Positions 8,439 through 17,520 of a stretch of 64,000 nucleotides of DNA are shown piece by piece (positions within the stretch are counted from its first letter, which is position 1; each line of letters starts with the position of its first letter). Origin of the DNA: Zygnema cylindricum. Taxonomy: Eukaryota; Streptophyta; Zygnematophyceae; Zygnematales; Zygnemataceae. The translations under genes were made by a program, and so were the position numbers. Location of the stretch: positions 1 through 64,000 of the forward strand of contig JBBHKE010003483.1 in assembly GCA_037447655.1 (NCBI GenBank). The letters are read 5' to 3'. The notes under the pieces were generated by a model, which searched no databases, was not told the origin of the DNA, and worked only from the letters and a program-made list of their open reading frames with translations.

Positions 8439-11400
8439 GGTTATGGGCCCACCCTCTAGGGTACCAATCTTTAATGGAACTGGCTTCATATACTGGGAAA
8501 GTATGATGATAGGAGCTCTATGCGAAAAAAGGTTTTGGGGGATAGTGAGTGGACAATTGGGGCGTCCATCAAGTCTTGGAATTCCTCCAGGGTTTAAAGG
8601 AAGCAGATTCACCAGGAAAGAGGATTCACCTTCAACGAAGAAAACAAAGGAACGAGAGGTGGTGGACAAAGGAAAGGAGAAGGAGGCGACCACACCAATA
8701 ACAACTAGTTTAGCATTCATTTCACCTATTCCGAGGAACGAGGAGAATGATACTGAAACCTGGGACTTCAACAATATGGCGGCAAAGCACTTCATCCTAC
8801 GCCATCTCACTCAAGGACTTGCATGTCCTCATTTGCAGGTAGAGAGGGCATCCGATCTTTGGATGGCTCTCATAGAGATGTACCGAAGTGGTACGATTCA
8901 GCAACAACAGTTGGCTGATCAGAAAGTTAAGGAGTATGTATACAAAGGGGGAAATATGTTGGATTTTTGCAATGAGCTTGCTACACTCTTCATGGAGCTA
9001 GAGAGTGCGGGTAAAGTTTTTAGTGAAAAAGAAAAAGTTAACTGTTTACTAATGAAGTTACCTGATGAGTTCGAGAACATAGTCAACCGTGTGCAGGACT
9101 TGCCGGACTCAAGGTGGATATGGAACTCAGTGGTAGGGATGATTCTCGTTCGAGAGAATACGATTGAGATCCGAAGGGGAGGAAAGAGTGGCCAAGCCTT
9201 GGCAATAGCGACCGATTGGAGGAACAAGGATTCCCGGAAACCAGTCGGAAACTATGGGGGTAGGGAGCAGAAAAAACAGGTTGGCGAGTTCGAACCAAGG
9301 GCTCCCAAAGGTTTATGTCATTTTTGTAAGAAACCGGGGCACTATATGGCAGAGTGCACCAAGCTAACCGAGCTTCGGTTAAAGGAGGGGCAGACCAGTG
9401 GTACCCCGAGAGGAAAGAAAAAGGCCCTTGTCACACAGGTACTTGAGGCGGAATCCGAGGACGAGGACGATGAGCTCCTTTTGGATGAGGAGTTGGAGGC
9501 GAAAACTGAGGTTGAAATTCCACGAAGGCAGAAATGTGCTTACGGTGGATTGAAAGGTGAAGCAGGCTGGATTATAGATTCAGGTGCCTCAATGCACATG
9601 TGTAAGGATAGACACCTGTTCACTAAGATAAGAAAGATTCCCACCGTAGAGATAGAGTACGGGGATGGGAGGATAGTCACCACTACTCTTGTAGGATCGG
9701 TAGATCTGAAAGTGTTAGTAGAAGGAAAGACATCCATATTAACATTCTCCGATGTATTGTTTATTCCGGAGCTGAACAAAAACCTTATCTCTACATCAGT
9801 ATTAGATGATAAGGGTTTTTTTACTAGCACTAGGGAAAGAGTCTTTACTGCTAGTTTTGAGGAGGATGTCTATTTCATTGCTGAGAAAGGTAGCCATGGG
9901 ATGTTTAGGCTGATCTTAAGTAATGAAACGAAGAAACTTTATTATGCGGGTGTTCATGATATTATGATGTGGCATAAGAGGCTTGGGCATGTGAATCTAG
10001 ATAAGTTAAGAGAGATGAAAAAGATGGGAGTGGTGGAAGGGATTCAGTTCAGTGAGAGTGATGAAATAAGTGATTGTAGTGGGTGTGCTCAAGGTAAAGC
10101 ACACAGATTACCCTTTCCAAAAACAGCCACCTACAAGGGAGAAAAACTTCTAGATCTAGTACACACAGATATTTGGGGACCGGCTAGAGTGCCCTCACCG
10201 GGGGGGAAGAGATTTATGATGACTATAACTGATGATTGGTCTCGGTATTCCCGAGTATATTTTTTGAAAAACAAGTTAGAAGCTGAGGACTGTTTTAGAC
10301 AATATAAAGCATGGAGCGAAAAACTCCATGAAACTCCAATCAAGAGAGTAAGGAGTGACAATGGTGGGGAGTATACTTCTAACCTGTTTGAGGATTTTTT
10401 GAGGGAAGATGGGGTTCAACACCAAAAGACAGTGCCAAAAAATCGTGAACAGAATGGGGTAGCTGAAAGGTTAAATAGAACACTAAGTGATAGTGCTAGA
10501 AGTATGTTGTCGGATAAGAAGATAGGAAAAAGGTTTTGGGCAGAAGCAATGAACTGTGCTAATTACCTCAAAAATAGAGTTCTTACTTCAGCTATAAAAG
10601 ATCAAACACCTTATGAGAGATGGACAGGCCGAAAACCAGACTTATCTCACTTAAAGGTTTTCGGCAGTCAAGTATTCAGTCTAGATAGTGATCGGTCCAA
10701 TTGGAAGCTAGATCCTAAAGGAAAACCGGGATACTTATTAGGATATGATGAGGATGTTAAAGGATATAGAGTTTATGATCTAAAAAGAGAAGATATAATC
10801 TTAGTAAAGCATCTAGTAGTTATGGATGAAGGAAAGTCTGTGGATCCCTTCAAATATACAAAGTCAGTAAAAATCAGATTTGAGTCAGAAAATTCTGATG
10901 ACTTTGAGCTTCCTAACTATCCAGGTTTTAGAGACGATGACATTCTTGCAGGAACAAATCAGACCGAAAAGGACTCGGCTGTGGAAACTCCAGTGACAAC
11001 TCTACTCGAAGCGGAAGACGTGGTGGAAATTGATTCGGAATCAAGGGATAGGGGAGAAGCCGAGTTTGTTCGAAAGAATCCACGAGAACCATCTATTCCG
11101 GCCTCAGATTTTGAGGGAGGGAGGAGAAGTAGCAAAAGACTGCAAGAAAAACAGGTTAATAACAAGGTAACTAAACTATCTCATCAAGATGAACCTCAAA
11201 CTTATCGAGAGGCGATGACTTGTCCAGAAAGAAACCGGTGGAAGACAGCCATCAATGAGGAGATGGCTTCAATCATGGCAACCGATACTTGGGAGCTGGT
11301 GGACTGTCCACCTAACCGAAAACCAATCGGTTGTAAGTGGGTTTTCAAACTAAAACTGAACCCAGATAACACAATCGAGCGCTACAAGGCCAGATTAGTG

Positions 11401-12777
11401 GCAAAGGGATTTACACAAAAGGAAGGAATTGACTACGAGGAAACCTTTGCCCCGGTGGTCAGATTTCCCTCCGTCCGCATACTTCTCAGTTTAGCAGCGA
11501 CGGAAGACATGGAAGTGCACCAGATGGACATCAAAACAGCCTTTTTGCATGGAGAATTAGAAGAGGAGATCTTCATGCGACAACCCGAAGGGTTTGTGGA
11601 AAAAAGAGAGGAGAGTAAGGTATGCCGGCTGATTAAATCTCTTTATGGTTTGAAACAGGCGCCCCGACAGTGGAATAAGAAGCTTGATGAGTTTCTTACC
11701 GGTCTAGGATATATTCGGATCAGCTCAGATCACTCAATCTATGTTTTCGAAGATGAGGAAGGTTTTATATTTATTGCAATTTATGTTGATGATTTGCTTG
11801 TTTTAAGTAAATCAATGGAAAAAATTAATAAACTGAAAACCGATCTTAAGGGGAGATTTGAAATGAAGGATATGGGGGAAGCAAAATATATTTTGGGAAT
11901 TCAAGTAGAGAGAGACCGAAAAAGAAAAATTATAAGATTGACTCAAAAGGCAACAATAGGGAACATGCTTGAAAAATTTCAAATGGATAAAGCTAATAGT
12001 TGTACAACTCCAATGAATTTGAAGAAGGGAAGTGAGGGGAGTGAGGAAGAAGGAGTCATAGTCTTAGACGAGGAATTATCTCCTGAAGAACAGAAGTTCA
12101 TGCAGACTATTCCTTACAGGCAAGTAGTGGGAAGTCTAATCTATTTTATGAATTGTACCCGGCCGGATTTAGCTGCAGCTGTAGGAGTGCTGAGTAGAAG
12201 TCTAAATGCTCCCACTAAGAAGGATTGGGAGGCAGCTAAGAGAGTCCTTAGATACTTGGTAGGAACTAGAGATCTATGGTTGCATTTGGGTGGGGAGAAT
12301 ACTGACATCACTACTTGGAGTGATGCCAGTTATGGTGATGCTCCGATGAGGAGATGTACTTTTGGATATGTATTATATGTGGGTGATGGGGCTTGCTGTT
12401 GGAGTAGCAAACAGCAAAAGGTTATTGCTCAGTCCACCATGGAGGCTGAGTATATGGCCTCTTGCTCTGCTGTAAAAGAATTGATGTGGGTCAAGTCTTT
12501 GCTTGGTGAGCTTGGTCACCTTAAGAGTGGTGTGCAGAAAATATTTTGTGATAATCAGGCAGCAATCGCTATTTCTGCCAATCCTAAACACCATTTTAAA
12601 GCCAAACACATGGACATCAGACTCAGCTTTGTTAGAGAGAAAGTAGAAAACAAAATAATCAGTTTAGAGTACAGACCAGATAGTGAGATGGTAGCATATA
12701 TGATGACCAAACCTGTGCCTTCCCCTAAGCTAATTTTTTGCAGGGAGAAGTGTGGTCTGAAATTAAAGATTGACTAG
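8419..12777 (+). CDS. gag-pol: RLC-1 copia gag-pol polyprotein
   Basis: Single open frame of up to 1452 residues. The first in-frame ATG (8419) is still in the LTR; the ATG inside the primer-binding site (8443) is conserved in the related copies and is an equally likely start. Order: UBN2/gag-like region (about 20-260), CCHC knuckle CHFCKKPGHYMAEC (300-313), acidic linker, aspartic protease DSGAS (Asp 387), integrase HHCC (HKRLGH from 519, CSGCAQGK), integrase D584/D647/E683 with D-35-E spacing, RT from about 960 with YVDD 1122-1125, RNase H D1302/E1342/D1378. Copia order (integrase before RT) is clear. Tyr 1427 replaces the Asp of the C-terminal ADMMTK motif kept in RLC-3, RLC-5 and RLC-6, so RNase H may be impaired. 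Confidence 0.95.
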   Translation: MEVSEFQVMGPPSRVPIFNGTGFIYWESMMIGALCEKRFWGIVSGQLGRPSSLGIPPGFKGSRFTRKEDSPSTKKTKEREVVDKGKEKEATTPITTSLAFISPIPRNEENDTETWDFNNMAAKHFILRHLTQGLACPHLQVERASDLWMALIEMYRSGTIQQQQLADQKVKEYVYKGGNMLDFCNELATLFMELESAGKVFSEKEKVNCLLMKLPDEFENIVNRVQDLPDSRWIWNSVVGMILVRENTIEIRRGGKSGQALAIATDWRNKDSRKPVGNYGGREQKKQVGEFEPRAPKGLCHFCKKPGHYMAECTKLTELRLKEGQTSGTPRGKKKALVTQVLEAESEDEDDELLLDEELEAKTEVEIPRRQKCAYGGLKGEAGWIIDSGASMHMCKDRHLFTKIRKIPTVEIEYGDGRIVTTTLVGSVDLKVLVEGKTSILTFSDVLFIPELNKNLISTSVLDDKGFFTSTRERVFTASFEEDVYFIAEKGSHGMFRLILSNETKKLYYAGVHDIMMWHKRLGHVNLDKLREMKKMGVVEGIQFSESDEISDCSGCAQGKAHRLPFPKTATYKGEKLLDLVHTDIWGPARVPSPGGKRFMMTITDDWSRYSRVYFLKNKLEAEDCFRQYKAWSEKLHETPIKRVRSDNGGEYTSNLFEDFLREDGVQHQKTVPKNREQNGVAERLNRTLSDSARSMLSDKKIGKRFWAEAMNCANYLKNRVLTSAIKDQTPYERWTGRKPDLSHLKVFGSQVFSLDSDRSNWKLDPKGKPGYLLGYDEDVKGYRVYDLKREDIILVKHLVVMDEGKSVDPFKYTKSVKIRFESENSDDFELPNYPGFRDDDILAGTNQTEKDSAVETPVTTLLEAEDVVEIDSESRDRGEAEFVRKNPREPSIPASDFEGGRRSSKRLQEKQVNNKVTKLSHQDEPQTYREAMTCPERNRWKTAINEEMASIMATDTWELVDCPPNRKPIGCKWVFKLKLNPDNTIERYKARLVAKGFTQKEGIDYEETFAPVVRFPSVRILLSLAATEDMEVHQMDIKTAFLHGELEEEIFMRQPEGFVEKREESKVCRLIKSLYGLKQAPRQWNKKLDEFLTGLGYIRISSDHSIYVFEDEEGFIFIAIYVDDLLVLSKSMEKINKLKTDLKGRFEMKDMGEAKYILGIQVERDRKRKIIRLTQKATIGNMLEKFQMDKANSCTTPMNLKKGSEGSEEEGVIVLDEELSPEEQKFMQTIPYRQVVGSLIYFMNCTRPDLAAAVGVLSRSLNAPTKKDWEAAKRVLRYLVGTRDLWLHLGGENTDITTWSDASYGDAPMRRCTFGYVLYVGDGACCWSSKQQKVIAQSTMEAEYMASCSAVKELMWVKSLLGELGHLKSGVQKIFCDNQAAIAISANPKHHFKAKHMDIRLSFVREKVENKIISLEYRPDSEMVAYMMTKPVPSPKLIFCREKCGLKLKID
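8439..8451 (+). promoter_or_regulatory. primer-binding site of RLC-1, half-tRNA-iMet type
   Basis: GGTTATGGGCCCA directly follows the LTR. It is complementary to the anticodon stem-loop of eukaryotic initiator tRNA-Met (contains TGGGCCCATAACC), not to the tRNA 3' end. This is the arrangement established for Drosophila copia, where a cleaved half-tRNA primes minus-strand synthesis. Confidence 0.8.
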
Positions 12778-12790
12778 AAAATAAGGGGAG
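12776..12790 (+). promoter_or_regulatory. polypurine tract of RLC-1
   Basis: GAAAATAAGGGGAG directly before the 3' LTR; the expected plus-strand primer. The same tract precedes the 3' LTRs of RLC-3 (changed), RLC-5 (minus strand) and RLC-6. Confidence 0.8.
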
Positions 12791-13838
12791 TGTAGAAACT
12801 AATGGTTTTATTAGTATTTTCTAGGTCTGAAAATAAATATAGAAGTCGAGGCAGTCTATCTCTAACTTCTCTCTCCAACTCTCAAACTTGTCGCAGTCAC
12901 TGAGAAATTGGAGAGGAAGCTAGAGCCATGGCTACCTTGGCTATCCTAAGGTTTACGGGAATTTTATATTAGGGTTTATATATTTAATTAAAATGTATGT
13001 GCCGGCGGCAGGATTTGATCCTTGTACCTGCCGGCCGGCAGACAGAAGTAGCCGGTAGCCTTAGCCGTCTAATCTAGCGGTAGTGTTACCTGGTGTATAG
13101 TTTGATAATTATTTACATCTGTATACAAGCGATAAACCATTTAACTAAAATTGATTACGGGATACATAGATCCAGTAATATATAATGTACGACTTACGGT
13201 ACGGACAAAAATCAGTACCGCGCATTTGTTTCGTAAATGAAACAAATACCGCGCATGTATTTATTACGGCTACGATTAAAGCCGAATTTGATCGGACGGC
13301 CGGGATTAGCGCCGAGATCGCGGAGGAAGATTTCGGCGGTTTGTGGCCATCGCCACATCGGATGACGCGTGGCAAAATTCCGTTGGATTGTGGAAACTCC
13401 GGAGATTATGGCACCGAATCCGAATTTGACATGTGTCGACATTTTGGCCATGTCGTACAATATCCGTACATAAAGTACACCGGCAGCTGTACTTTTGCGT
13501 ACGGAACTCAATTCTGATTGGTTCCGTACATCAGTAGATAGAGTCTGTGATAGAGATAGGACTTAGAAAAATTAGAAGATAGGACCCTCTCTCCCAGAGA
13601 GCTTCTGTACAAAAGGTCAACTTTGACCCTCCATAACTTACTGCTCAGGGGAGCAAATTCAGAGATTCTTTTTGCTATCGACTCAGGGGAGTCTTGTCTT
13701 CACAGGGGTGAAGTTGGTCAGAGTTTTTGTCTGCCAGGGTGGCATTTATTTTTGCTTAAACACAAAGGGGTCAGGATTATCCTAGAGGCTTCTTGGAAGC
13801 TGTCCACTCTGAGGACTTATGGAGGTCTCAGAGTTTCA
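12791..13838 (+). repeat. 3' LTR of RLC-1
   Basis: 1048 bp, tgtagaaacta to gagtttca, the full-length form of this LTR family. Followed by TTTGG. Contains the TACCGCGCAT module (13218-13257), several GTAC motifs and a GGATTTGATCC box near 13012. Confidence 0.94.
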
Positions 13839-13843
13839 TTTGG
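13839..13843. repeat. target-site duplication TTTGG, right, of RLC-1
   Basis: Matches 7565-7569. Confidence 0.9.
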
Positions 13844-14405
13844 TACGGACGAACCTACCCGATTTATATATGTGACGTCACGGATTCACACGTGCGAAGT
13901 CTAACGGACGATTTTATGACAAAAGTACAGAAAACATGACAAAAGAAAAATAGTCGTTTGTGGTTGAATACTGACACGTGGCAGTATGGGTAACACCACT
14001 CAAATAGGCATTTCACAGCATATTGAAGCACACAGAGATATAAAATGCATCCAGGCATTAGCGATAGGTATCTCACACATATATTAAAATTCATAGAATT
14101 CAAGGAATTCAGACATGACATTCATTCTGGGTCTTTCTGTACATAGAGATAGATATCATTAGAATTATGAGGATGATTCAGCTTTATTAGAGTTGAAAGT
14201 TCAAGGAACATTTGTATTGTGGATTTGATTTTATTAATGAAATCAAAGTTGTCTAAACCTACCTCTGTCTAATCTACCTATCTATGCCTTTTCCCTTCTC
14301 TGATCTACCATTGTGACTATTCAAGGTCCACCCTAGCGGTGTATGTTTGTGACGCGACTACTTTAGCATGAGGCCACAGGCTACGGTGATTGTCCCAAAG
14401 TAATA
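13844..14405 (+). repeat. RLC-X LTR, distal part
   Basis: Continues the LTR begun at 7524. Contains a likely polyadenylation context (ttattaatgaaatc near 14230) and ends directly or a few bases before the primer-binding site at 14406. The exact LTR end is uncertain because no CA sits immediately before the site. Confidence 0.55.
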
Positions 14406-14418
14406 GGTTATGGGCCCA
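14406..14418 (+). promoter_or_regulatory. primer-binding site of RLC-X
   Basis: GGTTATGGGCCCA, identical to the RLC-1 site although the LTR is unrelated by eye. An independent instance of half-tRNA-iMet priming in this genome. Confidence 0.65.
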
Positions 14419-14627
14419 CCAAAGTGTGGCCCTAGAAAGTTCAACCGTTTAGATCTCATTATGAGGAGATGTAGGGCCAAAGAAGCATTCGAAAGGAGGA
14501 GTCGAATAATTGCGTCACTTGACGATGCAAAGTCGCCTCCCACGAGTGCTGCATCAACAATAAACCAAACAGAGGATCAAAAAGTATTTGTGAGGGATCT
14601 AGGCACAAAGACAGGACAATACATATC
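14410..14627 (+). pseudogene. RLC-X gag N-terminus, truncated
   Basis: An ATG frame starts in the primer-binding site (MGPPKCGPRKFNRLDL...) and stays open to where RLG-1 begins at 14628; the remaining codons before the stop at 14697 belong to the RLG-1 LTR. Position argues for a gag N-terminus, but no zinc knuckle or other domain remains. Confidence 0.4.
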
Positions 14628-15110
14628 TGTAAAAGAAGCGACAATACCCCACAACACGTCACAGTGCACAGCGGAAACACCTAGGATCTCCCCGTAGCAA
14701 CAACAGGAGCACACAGAACTCACAGACAGGGTTGGGCTTTATTACTTGAAAAGAGAGTACAAGGTTGCGCTAGCTGCGTAAGTCTACTTCAGGTGTCATT
14801 CACTAGGTCTACTTGCCTATTTAAACTAGCTAACTGCTAGTCAACATAGTATTATACACCTGTACACGTGGACCTTCGCGGCCAATCCAAGATCTATCCA
14901 AACTTCCTTCTAGAACTCTACAGTTCAATCTACACAATTGCGGCGTTGCTATGCTGCGCTGCTACGCCGCTGCGCTACTAGTTGCTACGCCGCTAAGTTG
15001 CTATGCTGCTATGCTGCGCTGCTCTGGCATCGCAGCAGGGCTGCTCTGAAATCGCAACCATAGCAGCCTAGCCTTAGCTACTAAGTACCCAAATCTGTAA
15101 CCCTGTTACA
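14628..15110 (-). repeat. 3' LTR of RLG-1
   Basis: TG...CA boundaries on both strands. GC-rich internal iterations of gctgcgctgctac/gctatgctgct type lie at about 14940-15060. 36 bp shorter than the 5' LTR. Confidence 0.88.
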
Positions 15111-15125
15111 GTGCCTCCCACTAAG
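15111..15125 (-). promoter_or_regulatory. polypurine tract of RLG-1
   Basis: On the minus strand AGTGGGAGGCAC lies directly before the 3' LTR, the expected plus-strand primer position. Confidence 0.55.
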
Positions 15126-15155
15126 GATTCAGCGTCCCGCTGAACTTTGATTGAG

Positions 15156-16687
15156 TCAGGGAAACTGCAGTTGCCGGAGTATGTCGTATGTTTCCTCGCG
15201 ATACTCTTCGAACTCCTGGCGAAGGACGTCGAGTTGATTTTGGAGTTGTTCACATCGGGTCTCCAGTAATGCGATCTGGCGATCTGCAGCTGCCAACCGC
15301 CGCCGAGTAATTCGTTCCCGAACCTGATTTTCCCCTTCCTCAACCTCGGGTACTTCGGATCGCGGCGGAACGTCCGCCGGTGTAGGCTCCTCGGGTGCCG
15401 GAATCCTGGGTTCTTCGGGTTCAGCCACTGGGGAAGCTTCCTCTGGTTCCTCGTCCGCCGGTTCCCACCGAGGTACCTTTCGTAATTTGAAGGACACGTG
15501 TTTCCTTGCTGCTCGGGCCCGCTGCAGAGCATTCCTTCGAGCCAGCTTGAGTACTCGCACCTCAGGGGTGACTTCCGCTCGAGAGATGATGTCGTGAAGG
15601 CTGACATCCCACGGGTGATAATGGCGAAGTAATTGGTAACATCAATTTTGTACCTGTAGTTTTCCTCTATCACCTCTACGAACGGTAAGGTGTGAGGATT
15701 CAGCTGCACATAGCCTTTATGATTATTCCCCAGGTCCTTGGTCCGCATGAAATTCCACCCTGGGTGTGACGGAACGTCGGCAGGGATACGGATAGGGTCT
15801 CCAGGCTTCCCTATACTCCATTTTTCGGGCCACTCCGAGGGGTCCCAATAAAACCTTTTGGCGAAGCTGAAGGCGAGGTCCGGATGCTGGGTGTCTACCG
15901 GTAGTGGGAAGAGGTAGTCGGGAATTTCCTCTCCTTGTTCACTCTCCTCCTCCGAATCTCATCGGTTTTCGCGCAACAGAAACACATCGTCACCGCTGGG
16001 GTATTGTTCCTACGCCTTCCTCTCCGCGCTTTCAGACGAGTGCTCGTCTGCGGTGCTCTCGTTGTTTGGGTCCCGCGTCACCTCTAGATCTGAGGCGCGC
16101 TCCTCAATTGGCGGAGGCGTTGGTTCGCGTTCCGGCTCCTCCGCCTCCGACAACTCATGATCTGCTTTAAGTTCCTGATCACCTTCCCGGGTTAGGGTGT
16201 ATTCAGGGTCATGTGAGTTTTCTGACCCCTCCCCTCCACTGGTCTCCGCCGGTCCTGCCTCGCAACTGACACTATCCTCCGGTTCCGGCTCCACTTCTAC
16301 TTTTCTTCGCCTGCTCGCTTCCACCATGGCTTCCGCCGCCCTTAGCAATCTCTCGGGACGGCTTAGATCTCCTTGTCCCACCCGTACCAGTCTCCCCTTT
16401 TTCGGGGGTGGAGAGGACGACGATGCCATAGACACTGCTGAACCAGACAATTCCGGTAGCTCCAGAAGCGGAGGTAAACTAATCGTGCGGAGAGAAGCAG
16501 TTTCCAAGCTGCCGAGACTGGGTTGGTTGTGAGGACGAATGACGGCTATATTCATGGGGGTTGAGGGTTTCACTCTTGGGCTGTGCGCAGCGTCGCAGAG
16601 TGCGAGGGTATCGCAGTATCCAACATTGATAAAACTGCGCTGTTGCGGCGGAACCGAGGGTTCGTCGTCACCTTCATAGTAAAACAC
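15156..16687 (-). pseudogene. RLG-1 additional ORF after pol, acidic with C-terminal coiled coil
   Basis: Unrecognised protein on the sense strand, filling the space between the chromodomain stop (16711) and the 3' LTR. From about 16687 it reads MFYYEGDDEP..., then a Ser/Pro and basic segment (SSSSPPPKKGRLVR) and an acidic low-complexity stretch. After in-frame TAG at 16010-16012 and TGA at 15959-15961 comes a Trp-containing part (FYWDPSEWPEKW). A frameshift near 15630 leads to the 15156-15560 frame, whose end (QIALLETRCEQLQNQLDVL) has clear heptad character. About 510 codons in all. No signal peptide or membrane span was seen, so it is not an envelope-type gene. Extra ORFs are known in some plant gypsy lineages, but I cannot assign this one. 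Confidence 0.6.
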
Positions 16688-16710
16688 AATAGCGCCGTTG
16701 CGCTTTCATG

Positions 16711-17520
16711 TCAGCGCAGCGTTGTGCTACGATCCTCTGACTTCATCATGACCATGTTGCGCTGCGGTGGCTGCGTTGCTACGGCGCTGCAGTGTGGTAA
16801 CATCCCCGCTGCGGTCCCTAATATGATTGCGATGGTTGCGCCACTGCGATTCGCTCTTTTGTTGCGGCCGCTGCCATTTCCCCTCCGGTAAAGCGGAGTG
16901 TCCACACTCTGCTGAAACCGGCGCAACAACTCCGGGGAATGCAGATCCCCCTCGTCCACCCAAGAGTTGTCCGCAGCACTGTAACCTTTCCAACGCACCA
17001 AGTATTGGGTGGAGTTTGAATTCCGAGAGTGACGTGACTGAAGGATTCCTTCCACCTCATACACGTCCGAGGTACCTTGAATGGGTGGTAGAGGAGTATG
17101 CCGTCGTCGATTAGGGAACATTGAATCAGGATCACGGAATGGTTTAAGAAGTGAAACATGGAAAACATTGTGGATATGCCAGTACGTCGGGATATCCAAC
17201 TTATAAGCTACGTCGCCCACACGGGAAAGAATTGTGAATGGGCGCGTGAAATTTGGTGCCAACTTCTTAGAGAGGGCACCCGGCAAGGAGAGGTTTACCA
17301 TATTAAGGCGAACCTTGTCCCCCACACAGAAGACGGTGTCCTTCCGGTGAGCGTCGGCCTGCGACTTTTGACGATCCTTTGCCATTTGGAGCGCCTTGGC
17401 CGCCTTTTCCAGGTTTCCTTGCAAAGTTTTGGCAATGTCCAAAGCAGCCGGTGTTTGGCAGTCCGCTACCAATAAGTTTTGGGGAAGAGTGGGTTGTCGT
17501 CCATTGAGGGAGAATAGCGT
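16711..17520 (-). pseudogene. pol: RLG-1 integrase C-terminus and chromodomain
   Basis: Continues the integrase after a frameshift near 17520 (NANA then FSLNGRQP in the next frame). It includes the conserved region DKVRLNMVNL and a chromodomain VYEVEGILQSR...YLVRWKGY...SWVDEGDL. In chromoviruses this domain steers integration by binding histone marks. The frame ends at 16711, followed by the extra ORF. Confidence 0.85.

Larger units (their letters stand above)
7570..13838 (+). mobile_element. RLC-1: Ty1/copia retrotransposon, full length
   Basis: It has flanking TTTGG duplications, LTRs 7570-8438 and 12791-13838 (both TG...CA), a primer-binding site at 8439, one uninterrupted gag-pol frame, and a purine tract before the 3' LTR. 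By eye the LTRs differ by only about six substitutions over the shared 0.87 kb, so insertion is recent. The 5' LTR lacks 179 bp present in the 3' copy. Because reverse transcription makes LTRs identical, this deletion came after insertion. Confidence 0.95.
7524..14627 (+). mobile_element. RLC-X: older copia-type element, split by RLC-1, cut off by RLG-1
   Basis: An LTR beginning tgttggatttg at 7524 is interrupted after 46 bp by RLC-1 and resumes at 13844, reaching about 14405. The join is proved by the TTTGG duplication on both sides. A primer-binding site (14406, same half-tRNA type as the other copia elements) and an ATG frame at 14410 follow. RLG-1 then replaces the rest. No RT or other pol segment of this element is present, so the class rests on LTR position plus the primer-binding site. 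Confidence 0.6.

Noticed and set aside
13005-13045. GGATTTGATCC with flanking GC-rich inverted words as a tRNA T-arm or B box in the LTRs
   Set aside because: Only a T-arm-like hairpin; no D or anticodon arm nearby, so not called as a tRNA.
15904-17475. Plus-strand frames opposite RLG-1 pol
   Set aside because: Antisense shadows of conserved gypsy coding sequence.
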